Below, piece by piece: positions 12,541 through 25,088 of a stretch of DNA of 64,000 bases (the first letter of the stretch is position 1; every line of letters starts with the position of its first letter). The position numbers were made by a program, and so were the translations under genes. Source of the stretch: Cryptomeria japonica (Eukaryota; Streptophyta; Pinopsida; Cupressales; Cupressaceae). The DNA lies in assembly GCF_030272615.1 (NCBI RefSeq), contig NC_081415.1, forward strand, positions 422,309,757 through 422,373,756, given 5' to 3'. The notes under the pieces were generated by a model, which ran no database searches, had not been told where the DNA came from, and was given only the letters and a program-made list of their open reading frames with translations.

Positions 12541-13050
12541 AATTCAAGCTCATTGATGATGTTGTTGTCGATGTTGTTGCTTTTGTTCCTGAGAATTCAA
12601 CTCCTGTTGCTCCTATTTTGCAGCTTTGTTCCACTCCTACCAAACTTATTCCTGATGTTGTTCCTCTACAACATCTTGCTCCTGTTTGCAACAACCTACT
12701 ACTGTTCTGCAACAACTCTCTATTAGAGCCTCTCGTTGTGTTCCAACAGGGTCCTCCCCGCTTGATCTATCCTTTGATGGTCCTAATGATAGTATTGCCT
12801 AGACCATGGTTTGTTGCAGGCAGAAGGGGAAGTCTTCTCCCCTCCCCTAAACCCCTCCTTGTCTGGATTCAGGGGTCTCTCCCCTTCCTTGATTGGGATT
12901 CTGTTTGTTTACTGGTTTGACAAGGTTTTCTTTGGCATGCTCAACTGTGTTTTTTCGAGGTTTACCCTTTGTTTTGTTGTCTCTTACCGCTTTCGGGCCT
13001 TTGTATAAAGCTTGTTCTTGTTGCTTTCTTAATAAAAAATAATTTAATTC
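12541..13050 (+). mobile_element. Possible non-LTR 3' fragment
   Basis: A C- and T-rich segment with a 100-codon open frame (12618-12920) rich in leucine, proline and valine and no recognisable domain. It ends near 13050 in a long 3'-UTR-like stretch and an AATAAAAAATAA run, like the A-rich end of a LINE. No target duplication was found. The assignment rests on layout and composition only. Confidence 0.3.
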
Positions 13051-13129
13051 AAGCTTTATATTTTCAAAGATAATTTATTTATATCTTTTAAATATGTATT
13101 AATATTTTTTCCTTATATTCTACAACATT

Positions 13130-14712
13130 AGAAAGGAGTTTGGCCCTTGCAATGAGTGAGAGCGAAGGAGGAACAGGTGCTAGGGTTTTAGCTTGTGTTA
13201 GAGAAGCTACAGGGGAAGCAGTTGATGAAGAAGGGTATCTTGATAGGGATGAAGATCTCCATTCCACGCTTTGGGGGTGGTTTTCAATGGGTTTCCAATG
13301 TTGCCCCCTATTTCTTGGTTATGGTGTGCAATGATGTATTCCATTTTGGGTATGTTTCCTGTAGGGGTTTTTTAGTTGAGGTGGCTTCTTCTAGTCATGG
13401 GTTCTTCCCTTTGGTGTGGCGTGAAGCATTTTTTGCTTTTTGAGGTGCTCTTTCTAGAGTTCCTGCCTAGTTCTTCCTCTTGGGTTCTTTAAGGTGGGTC
13501 TTTTTCTTTGGCCAAGTGGTTTTCTTTTTTCTTTCCTCTTTTACCCTTGGTGGCCCTTTTGGTGTCTAGTGGGGAGTTCTTCCTTGCTCCTATTTTTGGT
13601 GGTGGCCTCCTCTTTCTTGGGCGCTGCATATGAGGATTTTAGTGGAGGCTTGTTACCCTTTTGTTTGGTCTCAATCCTTGTTGTTGTGAGGTGGAAGGGT
13701 TTTGTTTTGGCTTCTCCATTTATGAGCCTATGGCCTTAGTGTTTTAGGTTTCTACTTTTGATGGCCCTCAAATGTTTCTAGGTGGTTGTTTCTTTGTTTA
13801 AGGTTTTGCCATGATGGGTGTATATTTAATATTCTTATTTTGGCATCTCCTTGTTTTGTGTTAGTTGGTTTGTGGTTGCTAATTTTCAAGGGCTCGTTTT
13901 AACTACTTGTTTTTGGTTAGGGGTTTTTGTTGACTATTTGGCTGCTCCTAAGATTTGGTTCTATCATATGGGGTTGTTTTCTCCTATGGTGTGGTTTTTC
14001 CTTAAATGGGTTCTTACTGCCTTTTCTGATACTTATACCTCCATTTATCCTATTTTGTTGTGTTTTTTTCAACATCTACTTGCTCGTTTTTTGCTTGAAC
14101 TTCCTATAGTGGTTGAGTTGACTTCTATTGAGTTGGAGACTTGGTTTGCAGGCAATGGTGGAAGATGTTGTACGGGGGTTGTGACTACCCTTCCTTCAAA
14201 CTTTACTCTTCTAATCCTATTGAGGTGGATTTCAATGAAGTTTCTCAGTGATGCTTTTAGTGTAGTGGACTTTGAAGATGGTGATTTATGCAAGACCTTG
14301 TATTGCAAGGTTATGGGAACCATTTAAAAAAACCCATCGATGTTGTTTGGTGGCTTAGGCCTGATATTGTAATATCAGGGTGTCTCTAGTTTAGTTTCTT
14401 TTTTTTGTTGTTTGTAAGCTACTATTAGGTTGTGTTTTACCTTTTGCAGCTTCTCTCAAGGTTATCATAATCTTCTCAAAACCTATTGTTCTAGTTCATA
14501 TGTATTGAGTTGTTTCTTGGCTTCAGCCTTATGTTTTCACATATGGTTTTTTGGGGTTGTTATCTTTCTAGTTTACTATTTTTTGGATGTTGTTTGCCTT
14601 TGCATATCTATTGGTAGCATTCTATAAGTGGGTTCCAAATCCACACAAAATTTGTTTGTAAAGGGTTTCGGGTCCCTTCAAAACTTGTTTTACCCCTAAT
14701 AAAAAATATGTA
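13130..14712 (+). mobile_element. Non-LTR-like remnant ending in the shared GGGTCCCTTCAAAAC tail
   Basis: T- and G-rich sequence containing several overlapping open frames (longest 13851-14327, 158 codons) that give hydrophobic, low-information proteins without a recognisable domain. It ends with GTAAAGGGTTTCGGGTCCC, then TTCAAAAC and AATAAAAAATATG, the same tail as at 9446 and 9586. The likely reading is a 5'-truncated LINE or SINE composite. A repeat-library search would settle it. Confidence 0.35.
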
Positions 14713-14839
14713 CGGTAAATAGTAAATTTTAAATTTTTTAAGTAATTAAAATAATTATAAAACATTTTTTAAAGAAATAAAATAACTCTTGAATAAAAAG
14801 AGAGAACTTTTAAATAAATAATTTAAATAAAATAAAATA

Positions 14840-14951
<112 letters not shown>

Positions 14952-15289
14952 TATCGATATAATTATTATAATCATTATAATAATGATATATAAATATAAT
15001 TTATTATTAATATTCAGATTAAATTATTTACTACAAACTATATAATTTTTCAAATAAAAATAAAATCAGCAAACAATATAAATAAAATAAAATAATCATT
15101 AAATAATTCATAAATAAAATAGAATAATCATTAAATAAATTAAAAAAACTTAAGATTGTTCTAGATTTATTTAAGATATGTAATAATCATGTAATGTAGT
15201 GTTGATTTTATTTCGTTGGTTCATTGATTTTCAATATTATATTACAATTCTCATTTTGACAAACTCAACTAATTAATCAAATAATTCAA

Positions 15290-16823
15290 ATTTTGGCAAA
15301 CCCGTCTTTCACTACACTTTTAGAGATTTTATTTTTTCAATATTGTTCATGGTTTGCAACATTTATTTTTATACTCATTTTAGGTTATCTCAAAGGAATG
15401 GTTGGATTTCACAACCTTTCTCTTCACATATCAAATACAAAAAATGTTCTCTTGATTATATGTTGTTGTAGGGTTGTGATAGGATTTCATTGTATACATG
15501 AAGTTGTACGTTGAATCATGCATTGTGTTGTTCAAATTGCACAAGTTTATTTTATGAATTGTAAGATGTGTTTTCTTGCTCATTTAAAGTTATCTCAAAG
15601 GAATGGTTGGATTTCACAACCTTTATCTTCAAGTAATAGAGTTATGTGCACCCCCCAAAAAATGTATTTCTAATATTATGTTATTATAGGGTTGTGAAAG
15701 GATTTCGTCCCAAATATGAAGTTGTAGGTTGAACTACACATTATGTTGTTCAACATGCACAAGTTTAGTTCATGGTTCGTGAGATGCATTTTTTGCACAT
15801 TTGACATTATCTCAAAAGAATGATAGGATTTCAAAACCATTCTCGTTAGGTAACAGAGGTATGTGCACTCCAACCAAAGTGTATTTCTCATTTTATATTA
15901 TTTTAGGGTTGTGATGGGATTTCATTCTAAATATGATGTTGTAGGTTGAATTACACATTGTGTTGTTCAACCTACACAAGTTCAGTTCTTGGTTCATAAG
16001 GTGTGTCTTTATACTTATTTATTATTATCTCAAACAAATGGTTAGATATAACAACCTTGATCTTCAAGTAATAAAGGTATGTGCACCCCAAAAAAATGTT
16101 CCTTATTTTATTTTGTATGATTGTGATAAAATTTCATTATAACTATGAAATTCTAGGTTGAACTACACATCATGTTTTCAACTTGCACAAACTAGTTTAT
16201 GTGGTTGGTAAGATGCATTTTTCTACTAATTTGATGTTTATCTCAAATGAATGGTTGGATATCACAACCTTCCTCTTTAGGTAGCAAAGGTATGTGCACC
16301 CCAACAAAAGTGTATTCCTCATTTTATGTTGTTGCAAGGTTTTGATGGGATTTCATTGTATATATGAAGTTGCATGTTGAATTATGCATTATGTTTTTCA
16401 AACTCCACAAGCCTAGTTCATGGTTGGTAAGATTTTTTTTTCTGCTCATTTGATGTTATCTCAAATGTATGGTTGATTTCACAACCTTCCTCTATTAATA
16501 GAGGTATGTGCACTCAAAAAAATGTAGTTCTTATTTTATGTTGTTACAAGGTTGTGATAGGATTTGATTGTATATATGAAGTTGCAAGTTGAAATACACA
16601 TTGTGCTTTTCAACCTACATGAGCTTAGTTTATGGTTGGTAAGATGTTTTTTTCTCATTTGAAATAATCTCTAATCAATGGTTGGATATCACAACCTTGT
16701 TCTTTTGATAATAGAGGTATGTACACCCCAACAAAAATGTATTCTTCATTTTATGTTGTTGTAAGGTTGTGATAGGATTGCATTACATGTAAATATGAAT
16801 TTATGAGTTGAATTACACATTGT
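15290..16823 (+). repeat. Satellite array, about 213-bp monomer, plus orientation
   Basis: Seven diverged monomers. The marker GGTTGGATTTCACAACC and its variants recurs near 15402, 15606, 15822, 16041, 16254, 16472 and 16680, spaced 204 to 219 bp. Other conserved words are TATGTGCACCCC, TTTATGTTGTT and TTGAATTACACATTGTG. The array contains no credible gene. Divergence between monomers suggests an old array. Confidence 0.9.
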
Positions 16824-16873
16824 GCAGGTTCGAAAAATACAATGTGTAATTCAACCTACAAATTCATATTTAC
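16789..16873. repeat. Head-to-head inversion point of the satellite
   Basis: 35-bp arms at 16789-16823 and 16839-16873 are reverse complements with about three mismatches; the inner 16 bp (TTGAATTACACATTGT) pair perfectly. The loop is 15 nt. Monomers left of this run in plus orientation and those right of it in minus. Confidence 0.9.
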
Positions 16874-18940
16874 AATGTATTACTATCACAACTAGGCTAC
16901 AACAAGAACAAATGAGGAATACACTTTTGTTGAGATGCACATTCCTCTATTACCTAAAAAGGAAGGTTGTCATAAGATAACATCAAATGAGAAAAAACAA
17001 ACACATATTATCAACCACGAACTAAGCTTGTGTAAGTTGAAAAACATCATATGTAATTCACCCTGCAATTTCATATATACAATGAAATCCTCTCACAACC
17101 TTGCAACAACATAAAATGAGTACACTTTTTTGGGGGTTCACATGCGTATTTAAGTTGAAGAGGAAGGTTTAGATATTTGAACATTCACTTGAGATAAACA
17201 TCAAGTGAGAAAAAAACATATCTTACCAACCAAGAACTAATCTTGTGCAGGTTGAAAACACAATGTGTAATTCAACTTGCAGCTTCATATTTACAATGTG
17301 ATTCTATCACAACCCTACAACAACATAAAATGAGGGATAAAATTTTGATGGGGTGCACATATCTCTATTACGTAAAGAGGAAGGTTGTGATATCCAACCA
17401 TTCATTTAATATGATATCAAATGAGCAAAAAACACATCTTATCAACCATGACCTAAGCTTCTATAAGTTGGAAAGAATAATTTATATTTCAACCTGAAAC
17501 TTCATATATACAATGAAATCCTATCACAACTCTGCAATAACATAGTGAGGAATACACTTTTGTTGGCATTCACATATCTCTATTACCTAAAGATAAATAT
17601 TGTGAAATGCAACCATTCATTTGAGATAACATCAAATGAGAAAAAAATACATCTTACCAACCATGAACTAAGCTTGTGCATGTTGACAAAAAAATGTGTA
17701 ATTCAACCTACAACTTCATATTTATAATAAAATCCTATAGCAACATAAAATAAGGAATATAATTTTATTGGGTGCGCATACCTTTGTTACCTAAAGAAGA
17801 AGGTTGTGAATAAATAGAACTGGATTGTAAATATCATCAACAAGCTACTCGCTTAGATCAAATCATAAATCATTTTTTTATTCTAATAAGGAAAAAGGAT
17901 GTAGTGTATGAGAACAAACTACATTACTCAGAGTATGAGTAAAATGTCTTTTAACATATTACTTGACAATAATATTTTGCAATCAAAGAACAAGGATTTT
18001 ATTGATAATATTATCAAATCCATATATTTCAAGAAAGATTTATTTTTTTGGTATATGCGAAAATTAGCTTAGGAGAAAGAGGAACTTCAAGGTTATTAGA
18101 TATGTTTACAATGAAATATTATTACAACCCTACAACAATCAAAAAATGAGGAGCACACTTTTGATAGGGTGCACATACCTCTACTACCTAAACAAAAATG
18201 TTGTGAAATCCAACCATTTATTCGAGATAACATTAATTGAGCATAAAAATACATCTTACCAACAATGAACTAAGTTTGTACAAGTTGAAAAACACAATGT
18301 GTATTTCAACCTACTTTAATATTATAATGGAATATTATCACAACCCTGAATCAACATAAAATGAGGAATATAATTTTGTTGAGGTGCGCATACCTTTGTT
18401 ACCTAAAGAGGAAGGTTTTGAAATCCAACCATTCATTTGAGATAACATCAAATGAGCATAAAAACACATCCTACCAATCATAAACTAAGTTTGTGCAGCT
18501 TGAAAAATACAATGTGTATTTCAACCTACAACTTCATATTTATAATGGAACTATATCATAATCCTACAACAATATAAAATTAGGATACACATTTGTTGGG
18601 ATGTACATACATCTTTTACCTAAAGAGGAAGGTTGTAATATCCAACCATTTATTTGAGATAATATCAAATGAGCAAAAAAGATGCATCTTACAAACCATG
18701 AACTAAGCTTGTGTAGGTTGAAAAATACAATGTGTAGTTCAACGTAAACCTTCACATATACAATTAAATCCTCTCACAACCCCATTGCAACATAAAATGA
18801 GGAATACACTTTTTTGGGGTGGACATAACTTTGTTACCTAAATAAAAATATTTTCAAATCCTACCATTCATTTGAGATAACACCAAATGAGAAGAAAAAC
18901 ATATCTTATGAACCATGAACTAATCTTGTGCGGATTGAAA
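16839..18940 (-). repeat. Satellite array, about 213-bp monomer, minus orientation
   Basis: About nine monomers, the reverse complement of the array to the left. The marker GGTTGTGATATCCAACC and its variants recurs near 16963, 17166, 17383, 17598, 17804, 18199, 18412, 18627 and 18840. The 395-bp gap between 17804 and 18199 is explained by unrelated AT-rich sequence at about 17816-18105. The array is cut at about 18940 by the LINE and one partial monomer reappears at 26338. Confidence 0.9.
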
Positions 18941-19649
18941 CTAGAGAACAATGTGTGAAAACTGGCAACGAAGGCATCGAGCGATTTTTTCATCCCGAAT
19001 ACCTATGAGGAAATCATCGGATCTTATCCATCAAAAATGGTTTTTCAAGCGGACTTAATATGCGCTCAGGATTTGCAACCCGGGGATTAGAGCTCCCCTG
19101 CCTCAGGAGCAGTCGGAATGGCAAGTGGTGAAACCTAGAAGGTCTCGCAGGGCAGCCATGAAAAACCCTCCAAGGGTTGTGAATGGCAAGGAACGCGACC
19201 AAGGTAATACTAAGTCGGCTATCTCCAATAGGTTTAATCAGCTGCAGAATCTTGAGGAAGGTTTCATAAAACGAGATCCTTGGGTTAGCCTTTACTCTGA
19301 AAATGATAGAAGAAGTATAATTAACAATCATAGAAGGTTGGTTGGAATTCAATCCAGAACTAAGGCTTCTATAGGCAAGGGAAAGATAGATTTGATGCCT
19401 CCTAAACCATTAATGGTGGAATCGGGTTCAATCAGGGACCCTAACTCAGACCTGGCTAACATTTTAGAGATCAATGAGAATCTGGTTAAGAGGATTCAAC
19501 AATCTTGCAAGGCCTTCAGAGTTTTCGCAAGATGGCAGGGACTTGGAATTCCATCAGAGGCTATTGCAAATTGGTTTATGTCGTCCTTCAAATGGATAGT
19601 AACTATAGCTATCTTGTCTGAGGGTTTTTTGTATATTGATTGTGATAAA

Positions 19650-22600
19650 TGTAGTACCCCTGCCCTAATCAATTTCTAATCTTGGTTTAATCTTGGTTAG
19701 TTTATCTTAATATAATGTTATAGTCAGATGTTTGATTTAATGCATAGTTGTTGATGTGGTTCCCACACTAGTTGTATGCAAGTTGTTTAGTGTTCCTATT
19801 TCATGGTATTAATATCGGGCTAACACTTTCATTAATTTTATATATGTATGCATGTATGACTCTTGGTTGCAGGAGATTTCAGGTACAACGCCGCATGAGT
19901 GCGAGGTTCGTCTTCACCTGGATTTGCAAGTTTGAGTGTACCTCTTTAATCCTTAGAGTTGGATTAGGTGGTTGTAAGACCCTAGTTGACCATAGTCGTG
20001 CTCAAGTGAGCACTATTAGTCGTCGTCGGTATTCCCTTTTTGTTTGGGTTTGCAAGTCTGGTTGACTTTCTTGGTTTGCGTGTTTGGTGTGAATGGTTAA
20101 ATTGATTAATTAGTCCTTAGTATTCAGTTTGATTAAATATGTATTTGTGCATTAAAGATTAATGGACTAGATTAAACATGATTTCTTTATGTGATTTATC
20201 ATTAATTTCAATTGCTCGATTTAAATTGGGAGCAAGTTCAATTAAATAGTTAATTTAAATAGTAAATGCATTTTGTATATGTTGTTGAAAAAGAAAGTTT
20301 TGTATTTAATTGCAATAGAATTAATTGTATTATGTTGGCTTTTTAAATTAGAAAGGTTAAATTGAATTAATTGAGAAAATCACTTTTGAATTGAAAAGCA
20401 ATTTAATTTGTTGATATAGTTGGGAAATAAGTATTTTTGTGATTTATTTTAAATAAAAATTTTAATTCCAAAAATGAAATTTTGGTCAACTCTTCCTTAT
20501 AACCTAGACTTTTTGGAAATTTTGGGGATGGAATTTTTTTTGGAGAAAAATATAATTTTGGAAAAATATTTTGGAGGAAATTTGGGGGTTTTGGGAGGAA
20601 GAAGGTTTTTGGAGCTTGCAGGTTGGGCTCTCCTTCAAATCTCTTCCAGGAATGCGTATGGAGGTAGGAATTACCTTATTTGTCTTCCTTGTTACCAAAG
20701 AAATGGTCTGTGGTTGAAAGAAAAATGTTTGTTGTTAAAAAAATCAAGCTTTCAAATTGATTTTAGATTTAATTTGGATATGTGATTTTAAAACTATGCA
20801 TATGACTAATGTTCTTGCAAAAATAGTTGAATCATTGTGTTAAAAATGGTTCTTTTTGCCCATATATGGATTTTTGTTGAAAAAAATTTATTTGGGGTTT
20901 TGATATTCTTCAATTTGTTTTGGGTGTTGGAACCCATTTGTGTTTGGAAGGAAGAATACCCATAAAAAAAAAAAAGAGAAACCAAAACATATTTCATACC
21001 AAACTAATTTTTATTGCAAATCGAAATTGTGTTTTTAAAAAAAAAAAAAAAAAAAAAATGAATATGTTAAGTCTCTGGGAGACTGTTTTTTTTTAAACTG
21101 TGTTTTACACAGTAAACAGTTAAAAAAAAAAATGAAAATAAATAAAAATAAATAAATAAATATAAAAATTGTGGAAACCCCAACCACGTGGGAGAGTACC
21201 CCACCACGTGGAGGGGTGCTGCTTGTCCATTGGGCAGCAGCGCTCCCATGGGGGTTGTGTGCTCCCATTGGGCAGCAGCATGAGCTCCCAAGGGAGGGGG
21301 GGGCGGGGGGGGGGGCACGTGGGTACCCTCCCCCATATAATGTTTTTTTTTTTTTAGTTTTAAAAAAATGTTGTTTTTTAATGTTTTTTTTTTTTAATTC
21401 AAAAAAATATATATATAATATTTTAATATTATTTAATGGTAATTTTTAATTAAGTTTTTAATTATGATTAATGTGGCATAAATTATAATTCATGATTAAT
21501 TTGAAATTAATTAATTGTATAATGGAATATATACATTAATTAATATTCAAATTTCATTTTATGATTAACGCACTTTTTCTAATTAAATTCCAGAGTTGCT
21601 AATTTCGCAATTAAATATTAATTGGTTATATTTTGATTAATCTTGGATTAATAAATATATACCTTACTTAATAGCTAATTTGAGTATTTGGCTAATTGAG
21701 GAAGTATTGTTTTAAAAAAAAAATAGAATATTATTTTATTGGAAGATTGTTGAAATTGATATATTTACTAATTGATTATGTTAAATAATATTCAAGAACA
21801 TATCATTTGAGTAATTGAGAAGTAAGTGAAATATTTTATCATTGGATATTTTGATCATTTAAACGATATACTATTGGAAATTAATAATGTATTGTTTGGA
21901 ATGTTGATGAGTTAATGGTATTTTCAATTTGTAAAACAAATGGTTAATTTATATTTTCCTCTATTTGAGAAATAGACAATGGTACTATTGCAAATTGTGA
22001 TATTGTATTCACCTTGCATTGATGATTTCCTGTTAGTGTATTTTTGGAAACTTAGATCATGTAGAAAACTTGACCGACTTTTAACGTTTAGATCAATTCG
22101 GAAAAGATTGTGTCTACTGAATATTACCTATGCGAGTTTAATTTATGTATTCGCTTTTGCTTATGTAATGGCAAGTCGTGCTTTGTTGGATAGGTCCCTG
22201 TCGTATGGATTGATTTGGGGTACCTGTTTCAGTCCTCGGTTCCGAGTTGACTGTTGTTTTGTGGTAGTGTCGTACTTGGTCATATCCTCTTTGTGGGTGT
22301 TGAATGATGATTCGTGGTTGACCTTAGTCGGTCAGGTCTCTAGTTAGAGTACCGTTTGTCAGTGCACCTCGTATGAAGTCATGTTTGACCAAATGATGGA
22401 TGTTCCCTCCTTTTTAAACTCCGTTTGTCTGACCATGTCTATTCCTTGGTTTTTGAGTTCGTCTAAGTTTAGTCTAGTGTCGTATGGGAAAGTGGCTTTC
22501 GATTGGGGGCCGCGCCCAAAGTGGCTGTTGGGTAACCCATCGAAAGTGAGTCTAATAAGTGATAACCTAACAGTAGATTAGGATGTAATCTCTAAGTAAG

Positions 22601-23891
22601 ATAAAGGTGCCTCACACATGGGACGAGTGATAACATAGACCCGACATGCTGTGAGAAGGCCTAAAATGGCAATCCATCATCCTTGTCTTCACGAGAGGAT
22701 GTGTGGGTCCACATGAGGCTTGGATGGGCCGGAGGTTCGGATTAGGTTGCCAGGGTAACCAATATATGGGGTCGGAACCTATGAAGACCTGCCATGGTAA
22801 CCATACCAGGTTGTGTGATGACACTTGTCCCTACGTTCGCTAGTATGTTGTCATTTTGTCCTATTAGGAGTACCTTTGTGGGTCGTCCTTTTGTCTTTAC
22901 CCTTGTGAGTACTTGGTTTCATGTTAGACCTTGGGTGGTGATGACTCAGTTTTGTGGATGCTCCAGTGGACCTTTGTATTAGTTTTGATTATGTTCAGTT
23001 GGATCCTTTTCTTTTCAAGGATCGTTTATGTATTTATTGACCGATGCAGTCGCTTGTATATTGTTTATGTTTCGCCTTGATGGCCGGATTGTAATGGTGT
23101 AACCTCTTGTATTCTTAACTTTATTAATTATCAGAGGGGTCTTGCAGTTGAGCAGACCCGGAGATGTAGCCCTTTAGGGGTGAACTCTGAGATCATTATG
23201 GTGTTATGTGATGTTATTCTCTTATGTTTCCTTTATTCATCTTTATCATGTATGAGTAGCTTATGTTAGAATGTATAAGTGGATAAGATGGAATTAAATT
23301 TAAATGCTTATATGCAGTCCTTTCTTGAATGCCATTTTGATCGAATGCATAAGTGGTTTAGATGAGATTTATCGTAGATGCATGTATGCAATCGTCTTTT
23401 AAAATGCAATAAATTGGAATATGAAAGAATGTAACTTAGAGTAATGGAATATATTCAGTTGTTAAGGAAATTAAGTATGCTTGAAAAGATCTCATAAGTT
23501 TATGATGAAATTCTAGTGTGTTAGAATATTAGATGTATGGCTTGTATTTTTATGAAAAGCTTAAATGTAAAGTATGAATAGATCTTAATGGATGAATCTT
23601 TGCTTGTGATTTATATTTCCATCTTTTGAAAGAATTTATCCTGATTAAGAATTATCTCGTTATTAAGATAATCAGCTTATTGGATTAATTGTGTGAGTTA
23701 AGTGAATTGTGAAATTTAAGTAATCTCGTTGGGAAACTCTTTAGGTATTAGTTGATGTCTTCCGCTATGTAATCTGAATCCTTGTTATCTTGTTGTATCT
23801 TAATGTGGTGTAACCTTTAAAAAAAAAAATTATTGCACTCTATTCTTGTGTTTTGGCTTATCCCTTCGGGGTTTCCTAGCGGGGCATTACA
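19650..23891. mobile_element. Solo LTR of 4242 bp inside LINE ORF1
   Basis: It starts TGTAGTACCCC and ends GGGGCATTACA, imperfect inverted termini, flanked by ATAAA (19645-19649) and ATAAT (23892-23896), a 5-bp duplication with one mismatch. No gag or pol motif and no second LTR was found, so it is best read as a solo LTR left by recombination. The long LTR and termini suggest Ty3/gypsy; orientation is undecided because both ends look alike. Internal frames such as 21979-22347 have no domain. It includes a CACGTG and G-run block at 21171-21340 and AT-rich stretches. Confidence 0.75.
21185..21321. repeat. CACGTG cluster and G-run inside the solo LTR
   Basis: Three CACGTG palindromes (21185, 21214, 21316) surround a purine/G-rich segment with an almost pure G-run at 21291-21315. 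The G-run could form a quadruplex. CACGTG is the G-box core bound by plant bZIP and bHLH factors; any role here is inference. Confidence 0.6.
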
Positions 23892-25088
23892 ATAATACAA
23901 GACACAAGGAGGAATTCTTAACAGGTAAATCTCTGACTTTCAAAGGTTTTGATTTTAATTTTTTAGAATGGCTTCCGTATTTTAACCCTAATAAAATGCA
24001 ATCTCTAAAGATAGATAGACCAGTCTTGATACCTAACCTACCAGTAGAATTAATGGACATCAAAATTATTAGGAAAATAGGTAATCATATTGGCAAATTT
24101 GTATAAATTAGTGACAAGTATAGGAAATATGTGAACTGTGTTATGATAATTAATATGGATATTAGTGTTAAAACCTTAAAACGTATTGAAATACAATCAA
24201 GGGTGTCATCTTTCCTTATCTATCCTGAATTTTACAAAGGAATTCTAGATCTAGACCCTGTATCGACCTCAGTTCAGCCTCCTCCTCAATTGAGATCTAG
24301 CAGGATTCCTGGAGTAGACATTAGTTTCAATTTGGAGAAGGGAGGGTTTGTGATTAGGGAAGTCCCTCAGCCATCTAGGCATATTGAGGAAATAGAAGAA
24401 GAGGAATTCATCACGGACAAGAGAAGGGAAGATCGGTTTATCCCCTCTTCTCCAAGCTTCCGGGAGGAATCCTCTTTGGATAAAATAGGCAAAATTGCTA
24501 ATTTGGAGACTCCCCTTGTCATGAAGGAAAATCTCCCCCTGCTTCTATTGATAGGATGGGTGGGGAAACTGATGCTCTTCCTCTTTCCTCTTATCAGGCT
24601 ACAAGATTAGAGGATCGCAACAACTCCAATGGCTCTCCCTGTTGGAAGGTAGGATCTATTAATGAGGATAGGGAAAATCAGGAGGAGGATCTAGCCCACA
24701 AAGAGGAAGAGGTCAACTGCATTACTAATTATCTTTGTGACTCAGTCACTAAGGAATTCATGGATAAATTGTTGGATGAAATATTTGTCAAGGAAGAGCT
24801 TGATCTTCAAAAAAAATTGCTAAGAAAAGAAATTTTGGCTTTCTCCACTCTTCCTGTGGTCTCAGGAATGGAGGAACTTTTTCTAGATTTAAATAATAAG
24901 GAAAATGAAACCTTAGGCATCAAACTTTGGGTAGCTGATAAATCCACCCCGGATTGTGCCAAGTTCTACAAAAAGAGAGGCAGTAAATCCCTATCAGAGC
25001 TACAAGCTAATGATGGCTCTGCGGAAGGTCAGGTTAAACTCACGGATATGTTTCATGCAAGGAAGGGGAAGGTCCTTCCCAAGGCATC

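Noticed and set aside
13851-14327. A 158-codon membrane protein
   Set aside because: Hydrophobic content follows from T-rich DNA; several frames are open at once and the region ends in a LINE/SINE-like tail.
15290-18940. Small genes in the satellite region
   Set aside because: The frames recur with the monomer period and differ only by repeat divergence.
21979-22347. A gene inside the 4.2-kb solo LTR
   Set aside because: No domain, no start context and a position inside an LTR with clear termini.
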